Assembly: GCA_001510135.1 (NCBI GenBank)
Contig: LFER01000009.1
Coordinates: 37,806-101,805, forward strand
Source of the DNA: Alphaproteobacteria bacterium casp-alpha6
GTDB lineage: Bacteria > Pseudomonadota > Alphaproteobacteria > Rhodobacterales > Rhodobacteraceae
Direction of reading: 5' to 3'
DNA length: 64,000 nucleotides
Part shown: in pieces, positions 9,257 to 19,535 of the stretch
How the letters are laid out: each line of letters starts with the position of its first letter
Numbering within the stretch: position 1 is the stretch's first letter
Made by a program: the position numbers and the translations under genes
The notes under the pieces: model-generated
Database searches by the model: none
Told to the model about the DNA's origin: nothing
What the model saw: only the letters and a program-made list of their open reading frames with translations

Positions 9257-10629
9257 TGTTTTTATCTGTCTTTGATATCTTCAAGATCGGCATTGGTCCC
9301 TCCTCATCTCATACGATGGGTCCGATGGTGGCCGCCGCGCGCTTTCTTGATCTGATGCGTGCGTCTCCCTTTACATTTGCAGGCGTGAAGGCGCGCTTGC
9401 ATGGATCACTGGCCTTTACAGGTGTGGGCCATGGAACCGACCGCGCGACCATCCTTGGACTGGCAGGATTTGATCCAGAAACCTACGACCACGAACGCGC
9501 CGAAGCAGCCCTTGATGAGATCAGAGCAAGCCATACCATCACAGTAACGGGTCTACCGGTGCTGAAATTTGATCTAAAAAATGATATGCAGTTCGATTTT
9601 GGCCCGAATTTACCTTTGCATGCCAATGGGATGGTTTTGATGGCTACAGACAGCCAAGATGATGTCGTTCTGCAGGAAACATATTATTCGGTGGGCGGAG
9701 GATTTGTTCTAAGCGAAGCCGAAATGGATGCACCCCCCGCGGACACAAGTGTACATGGTGTCCCCTATCCCTTTAAAACGGCCCAAGAAATGCTTCAGAT
9801 GGCCGAAACATCGGGCAAATCAATCGCACAGATGAAACGTGAAAACGAACTGAGCCAAATCGAACACGACACGCTTGGTTCCGGTCTATCACGCATTTGG
9901 CAAGTAATGTCTGACTGCATAGATCGCGGATTGGCGCGCGATGGTATCTTGCCGGGTGGTTTGAATGTGAGGCGGCGCGCCAAGGGCATTCACGACGCAC
10001 TCATTGCAGAACGCGGGATGAACCTTGCCCCACCCCACACAATCAACGATTGGATGAGCGTTTATGCAATGGCCGTAAACGAAGAAAACGCCGCCGGCGG
10101 TCAAGTCGTCACCGCCCCTACGAATGGTGCCGCAGGTGTTTTGCCTGCGGTACTTCGCTATTACCTTGACCATGTGCCCGGCGCGACAAGCCAAAGAATC
10201 GAGGATTTTCTTTTGACTGCGGCAGCCATTGGCGGATTGGTGAAATCCAACGCCTCAATCAGTGGCGCGGAGGCAGGATGCCAAGCCGAAGTCGGAAGCG
10301 CCAGCGCCATGGCCGCAGCCGGGCTTTGCGCAGCCCTCGGAGGCAGTGCCGCACAGATCGAAAATGCAGCCGAAATTGCTTTGGAACATCATCTTGGCAT
10401 GACCTGCGATCCGGTCAAAGGGTTGGTTCAGGTGCCGTGTATCGAACGAAATGGATTAGGCGCTGTGAAAGCAGTGTCCGCAGCAAGCCTCGCGCTTCGC
10501 GGGGATGGAGAACATCTGGTTCCCTTGGATGCCTGCATTGAGACCCTGCGCCAGACCGGTCAGGATATGAGCCACAAGTACAAAGAAACGTCTCTGGGTG
10601 GTTTGGCTGTGAATGTCCCCAATTGCTAA
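9256..10629 (+). CDS. sdaA: L-serine ammonia-lyase, single-chain 4Fe-4S type
   Basis: Deaminates L-serine to pyruvate and ammonia. The 457-residue chain carries both halves of the family: an N-terminal beta domain opening with 'FKIGIGPSSSHTMGPM' and a C-terminal alpha domain with the cysteines for a labile 4Fe-4S cluster ('SGAEAGCQAEVGSASAM' and 'TCDPVKGLVQVPC'). Length is that of E. coli SdaA. Its first base overlaps the GST stop. Its tail overlaps the convergent thiN gene by four bases. Confidence 0.95.
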   Translation: MFLSVFDIFKIGIGPSSSHTMGPMVAAARFLDLMRASPFTFAGVKARLHGSLAFTGVGHGTDRATILGLAGFDPETYDHERAEAALDEIRASHTITVTGLPVLKFDLKNDMQFDFGPNLPLHANGMVLMATDSQDDVVLQETYYSVGGGFVLSEAEMDAPPADTSVHGVPYPFKTAQEMLQMAETSGKSIAQMKRENELSQIEHDTLGSGLSRIWQVMSDCIDRGLARDGILPGGLNVRRRAKGIHDALIAERGMNLAPPHTINDWMSVYAMAVNEENAAGGQVVTAPTNGAAGVLPAVLRYYLDHVPGATSQRIEDFLLTAAAIGGLVKSNASISGAEAGCQAEVGSASAMAAAGLCAALGGSAAQIENAAEIALEHHLGMTCDPVKGLVQVPCIERNGLGAVKAVSAASLALRGDGEHLVPLDACIETLRQTGQDMSHKYKETSLGGLAVNVPNC

Positions 10630-11324
10630 GCCAAACACTGCGTGCGCCTAGGCGGCCATTTCGGTGCATTCAAAAGTGCATCAAAGACCGTATCGAAATA
10701 AGCAACCGGAAGAATTGCAATCATCTTTGGACCATCCGGAATAAGCCTTATGGGTCCGGTCGATTTGTTTGAGGTTCCAATCTGGCCGTCAGGTGCAAAC
10801 GTCAGGCCCGATGTCGACCAAAAGAGACCCTCGGACTCAATCTTGCCCTCTGCCATCGGAAAGATTGACACGCGCACATCCGGATCAAGAGCCATCGAAA
10901 ATTCCGGCGGAATAACAAATATAAGGTCTTCTTCCCCAAGCAATAAACAGCGTTTATGCGGATAACGCACAAGAACTGTCTGGACCGCCATTTGATGATC
11001 CACTCGCGCCCCCAAAAATCCCACACCGATCAGCGCCGGCGCTTCTACACGCATCAGACATTTTTCAAAATCAGTACTGTCCTGTTCCGCAACCGGATGA
11101 AAATGGTCGGCTGGAATTTTCGCTGACATAAACGGATCAATCGAATCCATGTCCCCGATTACAGCAAGCGGTATTTGACCATCTGCGATTAATGCAGAGC
11201 CCCCCCCATCAGCCCCTACGGATTGTGGTGCCCGGTCAAGCGCCATTTTCAATAATTTTTTGTCAAATTTTGCACCACCAACCAGAGTAATCGGTTCTTT
11301 TTCAACAACGAGTGCTTTCTCCAT
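10626..11324 (-). CDS. thiN: Thiamine pyrophosphokinase
   Basis: Transfers pyrophosphate from ATP to thiamine to make the cofactor TPP. The 232-residue protein shows 'ITLVGGAKFDKKLL', 'SVGADGGGSALIADG' and the metal-binding 'IGDMDSID', then 'QDSTDFEKCL', a standard TPK pattern. I place the start at the second ATG of the track ORF (11324), from which the conserved N-terminus begins within 12 residues. It stands alone on the minus strand and is convergent with sdaA by a four-base overlap. No thiamine riboswitch was recognised upstream. Confidence 0.88.
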   Translation of the reverse strand: MEKALVVEKEPITLVGGAKFDKKLLKMALDRAPQSVGADGGGSALIADGQIPLAVIGDMDSIDPFMSAKIPADHFHPVAEQDSTDFEKCLMRVEAPALIGVGFLGARVDHQMAVQTVLVRYPHKRCLLLGEEDLIFVIPPEFSMALDPDVRVSIFPMAEGKIESEGLFWSTSGLTFAPDGQIGTSNKSTGPIRLIPDGPKMIAILPVAYFDTVFDALLNAPKWPPRRTQCLA

Positions 11325-11462
11325 TGTAAAAATTTTCCTCAAATAAGGCATAACGCCTTAATATCGCCACGATATGATACGATTTTAGGCAAAGATTCGT
11401 TCCTTTTTATAACTAGTCCAGTTTTGACCCATATCAGATCATTTTCGAAGGCTCAGGTAAAT

Positions 11463-13505
11463 ATGGCTGCGAAAAACAAAGTTTTAACAGTGTCATATGG
11501 CACCTTCTCCTGCACGTTGCAGGGGTTTGATGATTCATTCGAAATGATGAAGATCATCGCAGAGTACTTTCAGCAACTGACGCGAGAGGATCGGTTTTTT
11601 GGCGCCGAACCACCAGTATTGGACGCAAATACCATGCGGGAATTTGCATTAACACATGGCATGTCGGCCGTTCCTGCCGACGGGTCGGGGACAAATGTGG
11701 TTTTTACCAAAACCCCAACCTCAGAAGACACAACACGGGATGAGTTTGCCGATGAGGAACCTAAACAGTCACAGGTGCAGCCCACATCTCTTTCAGAACG
11801 CTTTGAACGCCTAAAATTGGTCACCGACCGTGCGGCCAATAGCGAGTATTACGAAGACAATCATCCGCGCAGCATGCCGGTTGATGAGGGGAGCAAGAGC
11901 ACGTTTGAGCAGGCCTTTCAGCAAGGTGATATGGCTGCGAAGACCCCGACAGGTGATGAGAGCCATCAATCGCAAAAAACCGCTGTTGAAGGCGAACTGC
12001 CGCCCCAAAAACAGATTGCTCAAGCCTCAGAATCGCAAAAACAGTCAATTGACCCCGTGCAAGAGAACACGACAGAAGAAGCTACGACTGAGATGGAAGA
12101 AGTCGGTGAAGAGGCGCGCGAACATGCCCCTGAACCCGAGCTGAGCGATGCGGTGAGTGACGGACACAACACGACAGAGGACCAAGTAAATGCGCCGGTT
12201 GTGGAAGATAAGGCCGACGAAGGCGATGATCCGGTTCAATCCAATTCACCAGTGCCAGCTCAAAATACACATCCAAACGAGACAGACATTAATGACGATA
12301 TAATCAAGAATGACGTTGACAAAGAGGTGACCCCCGCGCCCGAACCAAATGAAAAGGACCTAGAGACCACAGAAAAAGTTTCGGCATTTCAAAACCAGAT
12401 TCCAGCAACATCTGAAGATGATATAATCGAGCAGGACTTGGCAGATTTTTTAGACGCCCCGCTTGAAGAAGAGCGAGCCACCAGTCCCACTACACAGAAA
12501 AAACAGCCGGTTATTGCCGTCGTGAAGGTAAAACGCAATCCGGAGGCTCAGGGTTCTCAGGAGGCGAGTGACCAGCTGGACGATACAGATCTGCAGGCCT
12601 TTTGGGATGCCCCGACAAAGGACAGCTTTGACGTCTCTTCTGATGAACGCATCCCACAGGACAATTCCGAGACGCAAGACGAAACTGAATTCGACGAGCT
12701 AGACGGTGATGCATCACACTTACTTGACGACCTCGACGCTTGGCTCGACACATTGGCCGATCACGACACGTTGACACTTTTGCATCCGGAACCCTCTTCA
12801 GAAGAGGAAGAGAAAGAGAAAGAGGTTCCAATGGCACCTGAGGTAGCCGGGTTGGAAAAAAAGGGGCTGTCTCAAGCCATGAATTTTTCTGAAGGCGGAG
12901 AACTTCCTAGATTGCTTCGCAAGGCTGACGAACAAATGTCTGAACCGGAAAACAGCCGCCGCCGGAATGCGCTGGCCCATCTGAGAGCTGCTGTCATGTC
13001 CACTCTGGCAGATAAAGCAGCGGGTCTGAATACAGGAAAACATGGTAATGATTCTGTCGCGTATGAAAATGATCTGGTTCAAGCTTTCTCCAACGAAGCT
13101 TCCGCGACAGGCGAAAGGTCCGCCGCACCCAAAGCTCCGCCGCTCCAACTCGTGGCAGAACAGCGGGTAGATTTGGACATACCCCTAACAACCCGCGCGA
13201 CAGCACCTGCAGAGATCTTTGAGAGTTTTTCTGACTACGCAGAGGCAGTTGGGGCGCATTCGCTCGAACAAAAACTCGAAGCAGCCGCGAGTTTCCTTCA
13301 AAATGTTAAAGGCATGGAAAAATTCTCACGCCCCCAACTGATGGGAACCGTCAGACAGGAAAATCCAGATGGATTTTCCCGTGAACGCGGGCTGCAAACC
13401 TTTGGACAGCTCTTGCGCAGCGGAAAAATTGTTCGCGTTGAAGAGGGATATTTCGAAATGTCCGACGATATTGGATACACCATAAATGAGAAAAAGGCTG
13501 GATAA
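11463..13505 (+). CDS. Large acidic, mostly disordered Rhodobacteraceae-type protein
   Basis: A 680-residue protein of unknown function. Residues 1-60 form a conserved-looking module ('KVLTVSYGTFSCTLQGFDD', then 'IAEYFQQLTREDRFFGAEPP') that I associate with a Rhodobacteraceae family, sometimes labelled CheA-like without good reason. Residues about 90-480 are very rich in Glu, Asp, Gln and Pro and look disordered. The last 75 residues ('ASFLQNVKGMEKFSRPQL' to 'GKIVRVEEGYFEM') look folded, possibly a winged helix. No transmembrane segment or signal peptide is present. The start is the ATG at 11463 behind AGG; the upstream ATG at 11424 is less likely. It stands alone between thiN and DUF2842. 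Confidence 0.65.
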   Translation: MAAKNKVLTVSYGTFSCTLQGFDDSFEMMKIIAEYFQQLTREDRFFGAEPPVLDANTMREFALTHGMSAVPADGSGTNVVFTKTPTSEDTTRDEFADEEPKQSQVQPTSLSERFERLKLVTDRAANSEYYEDNHPRSMPVDEGSKSTFEQAFQQGDMAAKTPTGDESHQSQKTAVEGELPPQKQIAQASESQKQSIDPVQENTTEEATTEMEEVGEEAREHAPEPELSDAVSDGHNTTEDQVNAPVVEDKADEGDDPVQSNSPVPAQNTHPNETDINDDIIKNDVDKEVTPAPEPNEKDLETTEKVSAFQNQIPATSEDDIIEQDLADFLDAPLEEERATSPTTQKKQPVIAVVKVKRNPEAQGSQEASDQLDDTDLQAFWDAPTKDSFDVSSDERIPQDNSETQDETEFDELDGDASHLLDDLDAWLDTLADHDTLTLLHPEPSSEEEEKEKEVPMAPEVAGLEKKGLSQAMNFSEGGELPRLLRKADEQMSEPENSRRRNALAHLRAAVMSTLADKAAGLNTGKHGNDSVAYENDLVQAFSNEASATGERSAAPKAPPLQLVAEQRVDLDIPLTTRATAPAEIFESFSDYAEAVGAHSLEQKLEAAASFLQNVKGMEKFSRPQLMGTVRQENPDGFSRERGLQTFGQLLRSGKIVRVEEGYFEMSDDIGYTINEKKAG

Positions 13506-13617
13506 GCCTGATCAAGTCGACTTCGCAAAATTCAGCGGATGGCTCATAAAAACCCAGCTTGTGCTGAACCACTGGCAGGAGGTTTGACGATCTATCCTTT
13601 CGGCTGACATCCCCCTT

Positions 13618-13842
13618 TTAGGGATTATCTTGGTCAGGGTCATTTTGGCCGACACCGCGAAAAACATATTTAAACGGCAAGGCCCATAAAATTCCCAGCG
13701 CAATATAAATGAATAACTCCAATAAGATTGATGGGCGTTCAAAAAGCGACAAAATACTGATGCTTGCCACGATATAAACCGGAAGCCCTATCAAAAGAAT
13801 GACCAAAGACCAACGTCTGCGTGCTTTGTAACTAAGCGCCAT
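13618..13842 (-). CDS. DUF2842 small membrane protein
   Basis: Seventy-four residues with two transmembrane segments (about 11-30 and 38-58), ending in 'ILWALPFKYVFRGVGQNDPD', typical of the alphaproteobacterial DUF2842 family. The function is unknown. It lies on the minus strand just downstream of purA (33-base gap) and may be read through from it. The convergent acidic-protein gene ends 112 bases away. Confidence 0.8.
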   Translation of the reverse strand: MALSYKARRRWSLVILLIGLPVYIVASISILSLFERPSILLELFIYIALGILWALPFKYVFRGVGQNDPDQDNP

Positions 13843-13874
13843 TTCTCTGCCTCACTTATGTTTCTTGAAACCGG

Positions 13875-15167
13875 TCAATCTGCAAAGGGATCTTTCACAA
13901 GAATTGTGTCTTCCCGCTCCGGAGAAGTAGAGACAAGCGCCACAGGGCATTCGATCAATTCTTCGATGCGGCGGACATATTTTACCGCATTGGCCGGAAG
14001 GGCAGCCCAGCTGCGCGCGCCCTCCGTACTTTCCGACCAGCCGTCCATCTCTTCGTATATTGGGACACAGCGCGCTTGTTGATCTGCGGCAAAGGGCAAA
14101 TAATCAAGCTTTTCGCCGTCCAACTCATAGCCGACACAGATTTTAAGCGTTTCAAACCCATCCAGAACGTCCAATTTCGTCAACGCAATCCCATTGACAC
14201 CAGAGGTCGCGCAGGTTTGCCGCACAAGGGCCGCGTCAAACCAGCCACAGCGCCGTTTGCGCCCTGTCACCACACCAAATTCATGGCCCCGTTCACCCAA
14301 TCTCTGCCCTATTTCGTCTTGAAGTTCCGTTGGAAAGGGACCTTCACCAACGCGCGTCGTGTAAGCCTTTACTATGGCAAGCACAAAATCAATAGCCCCG
14401 GGTCCAAGGCCGGATCCTGTCGCGGCCTGACCCGCAATCACATTGGATGAGGTCACAAAGGGATAGGTGCCAAAATCGATGTCCAAAAGGCTTCCTTGTG
14501 CACCTTCAAAAAGAATACGACTTCCGGATTTGCGTTTTTCTGCCAGCACTTTCCAGACGGGTGCTGCGAATTGTAAAACCGATGGCGCGATGTCTTTGAG
14601 CTTTTGCAAAAGTGCGTCTCGATCCACTTCGGCCAGCCCCAATCCCTTGCGCAGCGTATTGTGATGGGCCAGAAGCCGATCAACACGGGTTTCAAGCGTT
14701 TGCGCATCGGCGAGATCGGCGACCCGAATGGCCCGACGGCCCACTTTGTCTTCATAGGCAGGGCCGATACCACGGCCGGTTGTGCCGATTTTTGCCACCG
14801 AATTCTGGCTTTCACGGGTGTGATCCAATTCAGAATGCACCGGCAAAATGAGCGGTGTGTTTTCGGCGATCATCAAATTTTCGGAGGAAATCGTCACCCC
14901 CTGATCCCGGAGTTTTGCAATCTCTGTTTCCAGATGCCAAGGATCAAGAACCACCCCATTGCCAATCACCGACAGCTTTCCGCCACGTACAATGCCGGAT
15001 GGCAAAAGGGACAATTTATATACCTTTTTATCTATGACCAATGTGTGACCGGCATTGTGTCCGCCTTGAAAGCGTACGATGACATCAGCGCGTTCGCTGA
15101 GCCAATCCACCAATTTGCCTTTTCCTTCGTCACCCCACTGGGCGCCTACGACGACGACATTTGCCAT
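13875..15167 (-). CDS. purA: Adenylosuccinate synthetase
   Basis: Commits IMP to AMP synthesis by joining aspartate with GTP. The 430 residues begin with the GTP-binding '[20 protein letters not shown]' and contain the catalytic '[12 protein letters not shown]', '[14 protein letters not shown]' and the C-terminal '[14 protein letters not shown]'. The track ORF extends 18 residues upstream, but the family start is 'MANVVVVG' at 15167. A long antisense ORF (14604-15206) is a shadow. With purD at the window's left edge, this is the second purine gene here, though not linked to it. Confidence 0.96.
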   Translation of the reverse strand: MANVVVVGAQWGDEGKGKLVDWLSERADVIVRFQGGHNAGHTLVIDKKVYKLSLLPSGIVRGGKLSVIGNGVVLDPWHLETEIAKLRDQGVTISSENLMIAENTPLILPVHSELDHTRESQNSVAKIGTTGRGIGPAYEDKVGRRAIRVADLADAQTLETRVDRLLAHHNTLRKGLGLAEVDRDALLQKLKDIAPSVLQFAAPVWKVLAEKRKSGSRILFEGAQGSLLDIDFGTYPFVTSSNVIAGQAATGSGLGPGAIDFVLAIVKAYTTRVGEGPFPTELQDEIGQRLGERGHEFGVVTGRKRRCGWFDAALVRQTCATSGVNGIALTKLDVLDGFETLKICVGYELDGEKLDYLPFAADQQARCVPIYEEMDGWSESTEGARSWAALPANAVKYVRRIEELIECPVALVSTSPEREDTILVKDPFAD

Positions 15168-15256
15168 TTCGGCCCTTTCACTTCGCTCAAACCCGCGTTG
15201 ATATAGCGAAGACTTCTCCAAGAGGGAAGTTTGAAAGTGAGAAGTTTTTAGGTTTT

Positions 15257-15574
15257 TTAGTCAATTGAGACAGGTGAGCCATGGGGCGTGGAAAGATAGG
15301 CCTCTGTCCATGCTTCTTTCAGCACGCGCATTTCATCCGTTTGTGCCAGCCCGCGCCCTGATAAAAAGCCTTCCAGCGCGTCAAGCCACGCCAGAAAATA
15401 GTCTTCCCCCCCGTTTAACGAGCGCGCTACTCCATGGATTTTCAACGTTGCACCAAATTTCTCTGCCCATTCCGGCCAAGAAAAATACCCCTGTTCATTC
15501 AGCGAGACGGTTAGAGCAAAAAGCTGTGCATGCCATGGCTGTTCAAAAACTGGGTCTGGGGGCGATGACGTCAT
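15257..15574 (-). CDS. Nitrile hydratase accessory (activator) protein
   Basis: Small accessory protein (105 residues) that loads the metal into nitrile hydratase in related systems. It is recognised by '[20 protein letters not shown]' and '[12 protein letters not shown]', shared with the beta-subunit N-terminal fold. The track ORF starts at 15598, but the ATG at 15574 overlaps the nthB stop as ATGA, the same coupling as between nthA and nthB, so I choose it. It is third in the nthA-nthB-activator operon. Confidence 0.85.
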   Translation of the reverse strand: MTSSPPDPVFEQPWHAQLFALTVSLNEQGYFSWPEWAEKFGATLKIHGVARSLNGGEDYFLAWLDALEGFLSGRGLAQTDEMRVLKEAWTEAYLSTPHGSPVSID

Positions 15575-16248
15575 AAGGGCGCCAAGTAACTTTGCCAAAG
15601 ATCTAACATGACCAGATCCTTGGGGCCGTCGGGATGTTTCCAGAGTTCATTGGCTTTGAAGGCAACAGTGTAGAGCGGTTCCGGCGCTTCTCCGGCTTGG
15701 TGGGCATTTGTATCCGGAAAAACGTGATTTCCATGTATTGCAACAATCTGACCTGTTTTTCCGCCGGCATATATAGGCAATCGCGTGTGCCCACCTGGAA
15801 CAGTGGTGTTTCCTGCAGGATGCGTTTTTACCAAATCCCCAACGGCAAATAATGCCTTTGGCCCAACGTCTCGCTCAGTTGGTCCGCCTTTGGATAATCG
15901 CGCTGGAACATCCTCTGCCTTTATCACTCTGGCCAAAAGCGCTTCAGCGGCAGTATTGGTGCTGCCGTTCTCAAGCTCATCCCTTGACACAACCCCTTTT
16001 TCCACCAGCAAATTTGCTAATCCAGCAAGCCATTTTTCATAATAAGAAAAGCGCATATAATCGTTAGGACTAAGGCTTTCGCGCATATGACGGCCTTCGT
16101 CCAGCGTCCATTGCCCAAGAAACCCAGAGGCAAGCGTAAGGGCAAGAGCGCGCCCATGCCATTCTTCTTTGAAAACAGGTTCCTGCCCAAAATCAGGTGT
16201 TACTGCCCCATCACCAAAGCGCCCCCCCATATCATGGATTCTGCTCAT
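15571..16248 (-). CDS. nthB: Nitrile hydratase beta subunit
   Basis: Second subunit of the alpha-beta enzyme that hydrates nitriles to amides. The 225 residues begin '[16 protein letters not shown]', the standard start of the family, and end with an SH3-like barrel ('[20 protein letters not shown]', then '[12 protein letters not shown]'). It overlaps nthA and the activator gene by four bases each, so all three are coupled. Length is typical of cobalt-type enzymes. Confidence 0.93.
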   Translation of the reverse strand: MSRIHDMGGRFGDGAVTPDFGQEPVFKEEWHGRALALTLASGFLGQWTLDEGRHMRESLSPNDYMRFSYYEKWLAGLANLLVEKGVVSRDELENGSTNTAAEALLARVIKAEDVPARLSKGGPTERDVGPKALFAVGDLVKTHPAGNTTVPGGHTRLPIYAGGKTGQIVAIHGNHVFPDTNAHQAGEAPEPLYTVAFKANELWKHPDGPKDLVMLDLWQSYLAPL

Positions 16249-16865
16249 TGGGGCACCTCTACCAGTGCTGTTCCAATCATACTGTCGCGGCTGACAATGC
16301 TGGCAAGCGCATCTTCTGACCAGCCTTCGGTACCTAAGGGTCGTTGCGGTATCACCAAATACCGGATCTCAGCGGTGGAGTCCCAGACCCGTACCTCTTT
16401 GTCCTCGTTCAACTGAACACCAAATTCCGCCAGAACTTTACGTGGCTCCCGTACAGCGCGGGAGCGATACGCATCCGATTTATACCAACTTGGAGGAATG
16501 CCCAGCAACGGCCAAGGATAACAACTGCACAACGTACAGACCACCAGATTATGAACTGCCTCTGTGTTTTGAACGGCAACAAGATGTTCCCCCTGACGCC
16601 CGTAAAACCCTAATTCCAGCGCAGTTGCCGTGGCATCAGACATCAATTTTGCCATAAAATCTGGATCAGACCATGCTTTGGCCACGAGGCGCGCGCCATT
16701 CTGAGGTCCTATCTTGTTTTCATAGGTATCAATGATCGCGTCCAGCGTTTTTGGATCGATCAAACCTTTTTGAACCAGAAGCGTTTCGAGCGCCTTTACA
16801 CGCAACGCTGGATCAGATGGTAATACGCTGTGAGCGTGATCATGGTCGAGACTATCATGGGGCAT
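16245..16865 (-). CDS. nthA: Nitrile hydratase alpha subunit, cobalt type
   Basis: Metal-binding subunit (206 residues). The claw motif '[15 protein letters not shown]' places the ligands at Cys110, Cys113 and Cys115; the Thr after the first Cys is the mark of cobalt enzymes (iron enzymes have Ser). The N-terminal helical arm and '[19 protein letters not shown]' are normal. It is first in the operon and divergent from secG. No amidase, nitrilase or cobalt transporter gene lies in the window, so the amide product must be handled elsewhere or released. Confidence 0.94.
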   Translation of the reverse strand: MPHDSLDHDHAHSVLPSDPALRVKALETLLVQKGLIDPKTLDAIIDTYENKIGPQNGARLVAKAWSDPDFMAKLMSDATATALELGFYGRQGEHLVAVQNTEAVHNLVVCTLCSCYPWPLLGIPPSWYKSDAYRSRAVREPRKVLAEFGVQLNEDKEVRVWDSTAEIRYLVIPQRPLGTEGWSEDALASIVSRDSMIGTALVEVPQ

Positions 16866-16936
16866 AAAATGTACCTTTACACACAGAGAAAATAACTTGC
16901 CTCTCGCCGCTACAGGAAATTCGTCCGCATTGGCTC

Positions 16937-16965
16937 TTGCCCCTGCGGAGAAACTCTCTTATCTA
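16937..16965 (+). promoter_or_regulatory. Likely sigma-70 promoter of secG
   Basis: TTGCCC and TATCTA are separated by 17 bases, with the secG ATG 29 bases further on. The -35 element is a good match and the -10 a fair one for alphaproteobacterial housekeeping promoters. Called by eye only. Confidence 0.45.
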
Positions 16966-16994
16966 ACGGTGCATCTAATTTACCGCGGGGTCAA

Positions 16995-17363
16995 ATGGAA
17001 AACGTCGTCTTAACGGTTCATCTTTTGCTTGCACTAGGGCTTATTGGTGTTGTTCTTCTTCAGCGTTCTGAAGGGGGCGGTCTTGGACTTGGCGGTGGCG
17101 GTGGTGGCGGCGGCATCATGTCAGGAAGAAGCGCTGCCTCCGCGTTATCAAAGGTAACTTGGATATTGGCTGTGGCGTTTATTATCACCTCTCTGGGTCT
17201 CACCGTGCTCGCGGCACGGAACTCAGCCGGCAGTTCGGTTGTGGACCGCATTGGCATCCCTGAGACAGCGGAAGAGAACCTGTTGGCGCCTCTTGGCGAT
17301 TCCGAATCTTTGTTGCCACCCACTGAGAACAGTGATTCTCCCCTCGTTCCTAGTGCGGACTAG
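16995..17363 (+). CDS. secG: Preprotein translocase subunit SecG
   Basis: Small inner-membrane subunit of the SecYEG channel, 122 residues. It has two transmembrane segments (about 3-22 and 50-72) joined by the family's Gly-rich loop ('GGGLGLGGGGGGGGIMSGR'), here with a run of Gly codons that gives a low-complexity DNA tract. The C-terminal tail is acidic and Pro/Ser-rich as in other alphaproteobacterial SecG proteins. It precedes pyrG, a frequent gene order in this group. Confidence 0.93.
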   Translation: MENVVLTVHLLLALGLIGVVLLQRSEGGGLGLGGGGGGGGIMSGRSAASALSKVTWILAVAFIITSLGLTVLAARNSAGSSVVDRIGIPETAEENLLAPLGDSESLLPPTENSDSPLVPSAD

Positions 17364-17531
17364 CCCACTATCGATTGCGGATATACTAAAGGACACAACA
17401 AAATCTTGCGTTTATGTTGCAAAATTATTGCGAATCCTTTATTTGTTAACCCCCGTGAAGTTGTGAAATTTTGAACCACAATAAACTGTAATGAGGGCGA
17501 TTTCGCTCGCTTCGTGGGAGTTCCGCAGACA

Positions 17532-19175
17532 TTGGCTAGATTTATATTCATCACCGGCGGCGTTGTGTCTTCTTTGGGAAAGGGACTGGCTTCAGCCGCC
17601 CTTGGCGCTTTGTTACAGGCGCGGGGATATTCTGTAAGGCTGCGAAAGCTTGACCCCTACCTCAACGTTGATCCGGGCACAATGAGCCCGTTTGAACACG
17701 GAGAGGTCTTTGTCACAGATGACGGTGCGGAAACCGATCTTGATCTGGGGCATTATGAACGTTTCACCGGCGTGGCCGCGCGCCAGACAGATTCGATTTC
17801 ATCAGGTCGCATTTATTCAACTGTGCTCGAAAAAGAACGTCGTGGTGATTATTTGGGCAAAACCATCCAAGTGATCCCTCATGTAACTAACGAGATTAAA
17901 GATTTTATCGCGATCGGAGAGGATGAAGTTGATTTTATGCTCTGTGAAATCGGGGGAACTGTCGGGGACATAGAGGGGCTACCGTTCTTTGAAGCCATAC
18001 GTCAATTTTCCCAAGACAAACCAAGAGGCCAATGTATATTTGTGCACTTGACCCTGCTGCCCTACATCAAAGCCAGCGGAGAATTAAAAACAAAACCGAC
18101 ACAGCATAGCGTCAAAGAATTGCGATCTATCGGTCTAGCACCCGATATCCTTGTCTGTCGTTCAGAGGGCCCAATTCCGCTCAAAGAGCGCGAAAAACTG
18201 GCGCTGTTTTGTAATGTGCGCGCCGAGAGCGTGATCGCGGCACAAGACCTTAAATCCATATACGAGGCCCCCCTTGCCTATCACAAAGAAGGACTGGATC
18301 AGGCTGTTTTGGACGCGTTTCAAATTTCCCCCGCGCCCAAACCTGATCTGAGCCGTTGGGAAGATGTAGCGGATCGAATTTACAACCCAGAAGGTCAAGT
18401 CAACGTTGCGATTGTCGGTAAATATACCCAACTCGAAGATGCCTATAAATCCATCGCAGAGGCGCTCACCCATGGTGGCATGGCCAACCGTGTGCGTGTC
18501 AATGTGGAATGGGTGGACGCGGAAATTTTCGAACGCGAAGACGTGGCCCCTCATTTACAAGGATTTCATGCAATCCTTGTGCCCGGAGGGTTTGGAGAGC
18601 GCGGCACGGAAGGAAAAATAAAGGCAGCAACATTTGCCCGCGAACATAATATCCCTTATTTCGGGATATGTCTGGGCATGCAAATGGCCGTTATTGAGGC
18701 GGCGCGCAATATGTTGGGGATGAAAGACGCGGGTTCTGAGGAATTTGACCATGAGTCGGGCAAACGCCGCTTTGAACCGGTGGTCTACCATCTGAAGGAA
18801 TGGGTGCAAGGCAATCATAAAGTGTCTCGTGATGTGGGTGATGACAAAGGTGGCACGATGCGCCTTGGCGCTTACGATGCGACGCTTTTGGAAGGCTCCA
18901 AAGTCTTTGACGTGTACGGGACATGTGCCATTGATGAACGGCACCGTCATCGCTATGAAGTGGATATAAAGTATAAAGAAAAGCTGGAAAATGCCGGTTT
19001 GACATTTTCAGGCATGTCTCCGGATGGTCGCCTGCCCGAAATCGTAGAACTTAACAATCATCCTTGGTATATCGGCGTACAATTCCATCCAGAACTTAAG
19101 TCCAAACCTTTTGAACCACATCCGTTGTTCAAGGATTTTATTCGCGCCGCCAAAGACGTCTCGCGTCTCGTGTAA
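17532..19175 (+). CDS. pyrG: CTP synthase
   Basis: Aminates UTP to CTP with glutamine and ATP. The synthetase domain starts '[20 protein letters not shown]' and is followed by a glutamine amidotransferase domain with the nucleophile in '[13 protein letters not shown]' and the His/Glu pair in '[12 protein letters not shown]'. The track begins at a GTG (17514); I prefer the TTG at 17532, which gives the family's 'MARFIF' start and the common 547-residue length, with GGGAG about 11 bases ahead. About 168 bases separate it from secG. Confidence 0.95.
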   Translation: MARFIFITGGVVSSLGKGLASAALGALLQARGYSVRLRKLDPYLNVDPGTMSPFEHGEVFVTDDGAETDLDLGHYERFTGVAARQTDSISSGRIYSTVLEKERRGDYLGKTIQVIPHVTNEIKDFIAIGEDEVDFMLCEIGGTVGDIEGLPFFEAIRQFSQDKPRGQCIFVHLTLLPYIKASGELKTKPTQHSVKELRSIGLAPDILVCRSEGPIPLKEREKLALFCNVRAESVIAAQDLKSIYEAPLAYHKEGLDQAVLDAFQISPAPKPDLSRWEDVADRIYNPEGQVNVAIVGKYTQLEDAYKSIAEALTHGGMANRVRVNVEWVDAEIFEREDVAPHLQGFHAILVPGGFGERGTEGKIKAATFAREHNIPYFGICLGMQMAVIEAARNMLGMKDAGSEEFDHESGKRRFEPVVYHLKEWVQGNHKVSRDVGDDKGGTMRLGAYDATLLEGSKVFDVYGTCAIDERHRHRYEVDIKYKEKLENAGLTFSGMSPDGRLPEIVELNNHPWYIGVQFHPELKSKPFEPHPLFKDFIRAAKDVSRLV

Positions 19176-19239
19176 GATAACTATGATCCTGTGCGTCCTG
19201 CGTAAAACACTGCACAGAGCTAAATTATAGGAGAATAAC

Positions 19240-19527
19240 ATGCCTAAAGCCTATTGGGTGGCCCATGTGGACGTTAAAGATCCGGCAGCCTACGAAAACT
19301 ACAAAGCCGCCAATGCTGTCGCATTTGCCAAATATGGCGCCAAATTTATCGTGCGCGGAGGCAAACAGGAGATCCGCGAAGGACAGAGCCGCGCACGCAC
19401 CGTCGTTCTGGAGTTTCAGGATTACGACACAGCCATGGCCTGTTACAACAGCCCCGAATATCAGAAAGCACTGGCGATCCGCAAAGATATCTCCACTGGG
19501 GATCTGGTGATTGTGGAAGGAATGTGA
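19240..19527 (+). CDS. DUF1330 domain protein
   Basis: A 95-residue protein of the dimeric alpha/beta-barrel (ferredoxin-like) type. 'KAYWVAHVDVKDPAAYENYK' and 'VVLEFQDYDTAMACYNSPEY' are the family's hallmarks. A strong ribosome site (TAGGAG) precedes the ATG. Function in this family is largely unknown. Its stop overlaps or closely precedes the TerB-like gene, so the two and the PhnD-like gene form a small operon. Confidence 0.88.
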   Translation: MPKAYWVAHVDVKDPAAYENYKAANAVAFAKYGAKFIVRGGKQEIREGQSRARTVVLEFQDYDTAMACYNSPEYQKALAIRKDISTGDLVIVEGM

Positions 19528-19535
19528 GCCCAACG

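Noticed and set aside
14604-15206. 200-codon plus-strand ORF opposite purA
   Set aside because: It lies wholly antisense to the well-supported purA frame, has no ribosome site and no recognisable protein motif.
17085-17115. Gly-codon microsatellite-like tract in secG
   Set aside because: It encodes the normal Gly-rich loop of SecG and needs no separate explanation as a repeat.
18555-18950. 131-codon minus-strand ORF opposite pyrG
   Set aside because: Shadow frame of the amidotransferase domain of pyrG without protein-like features.
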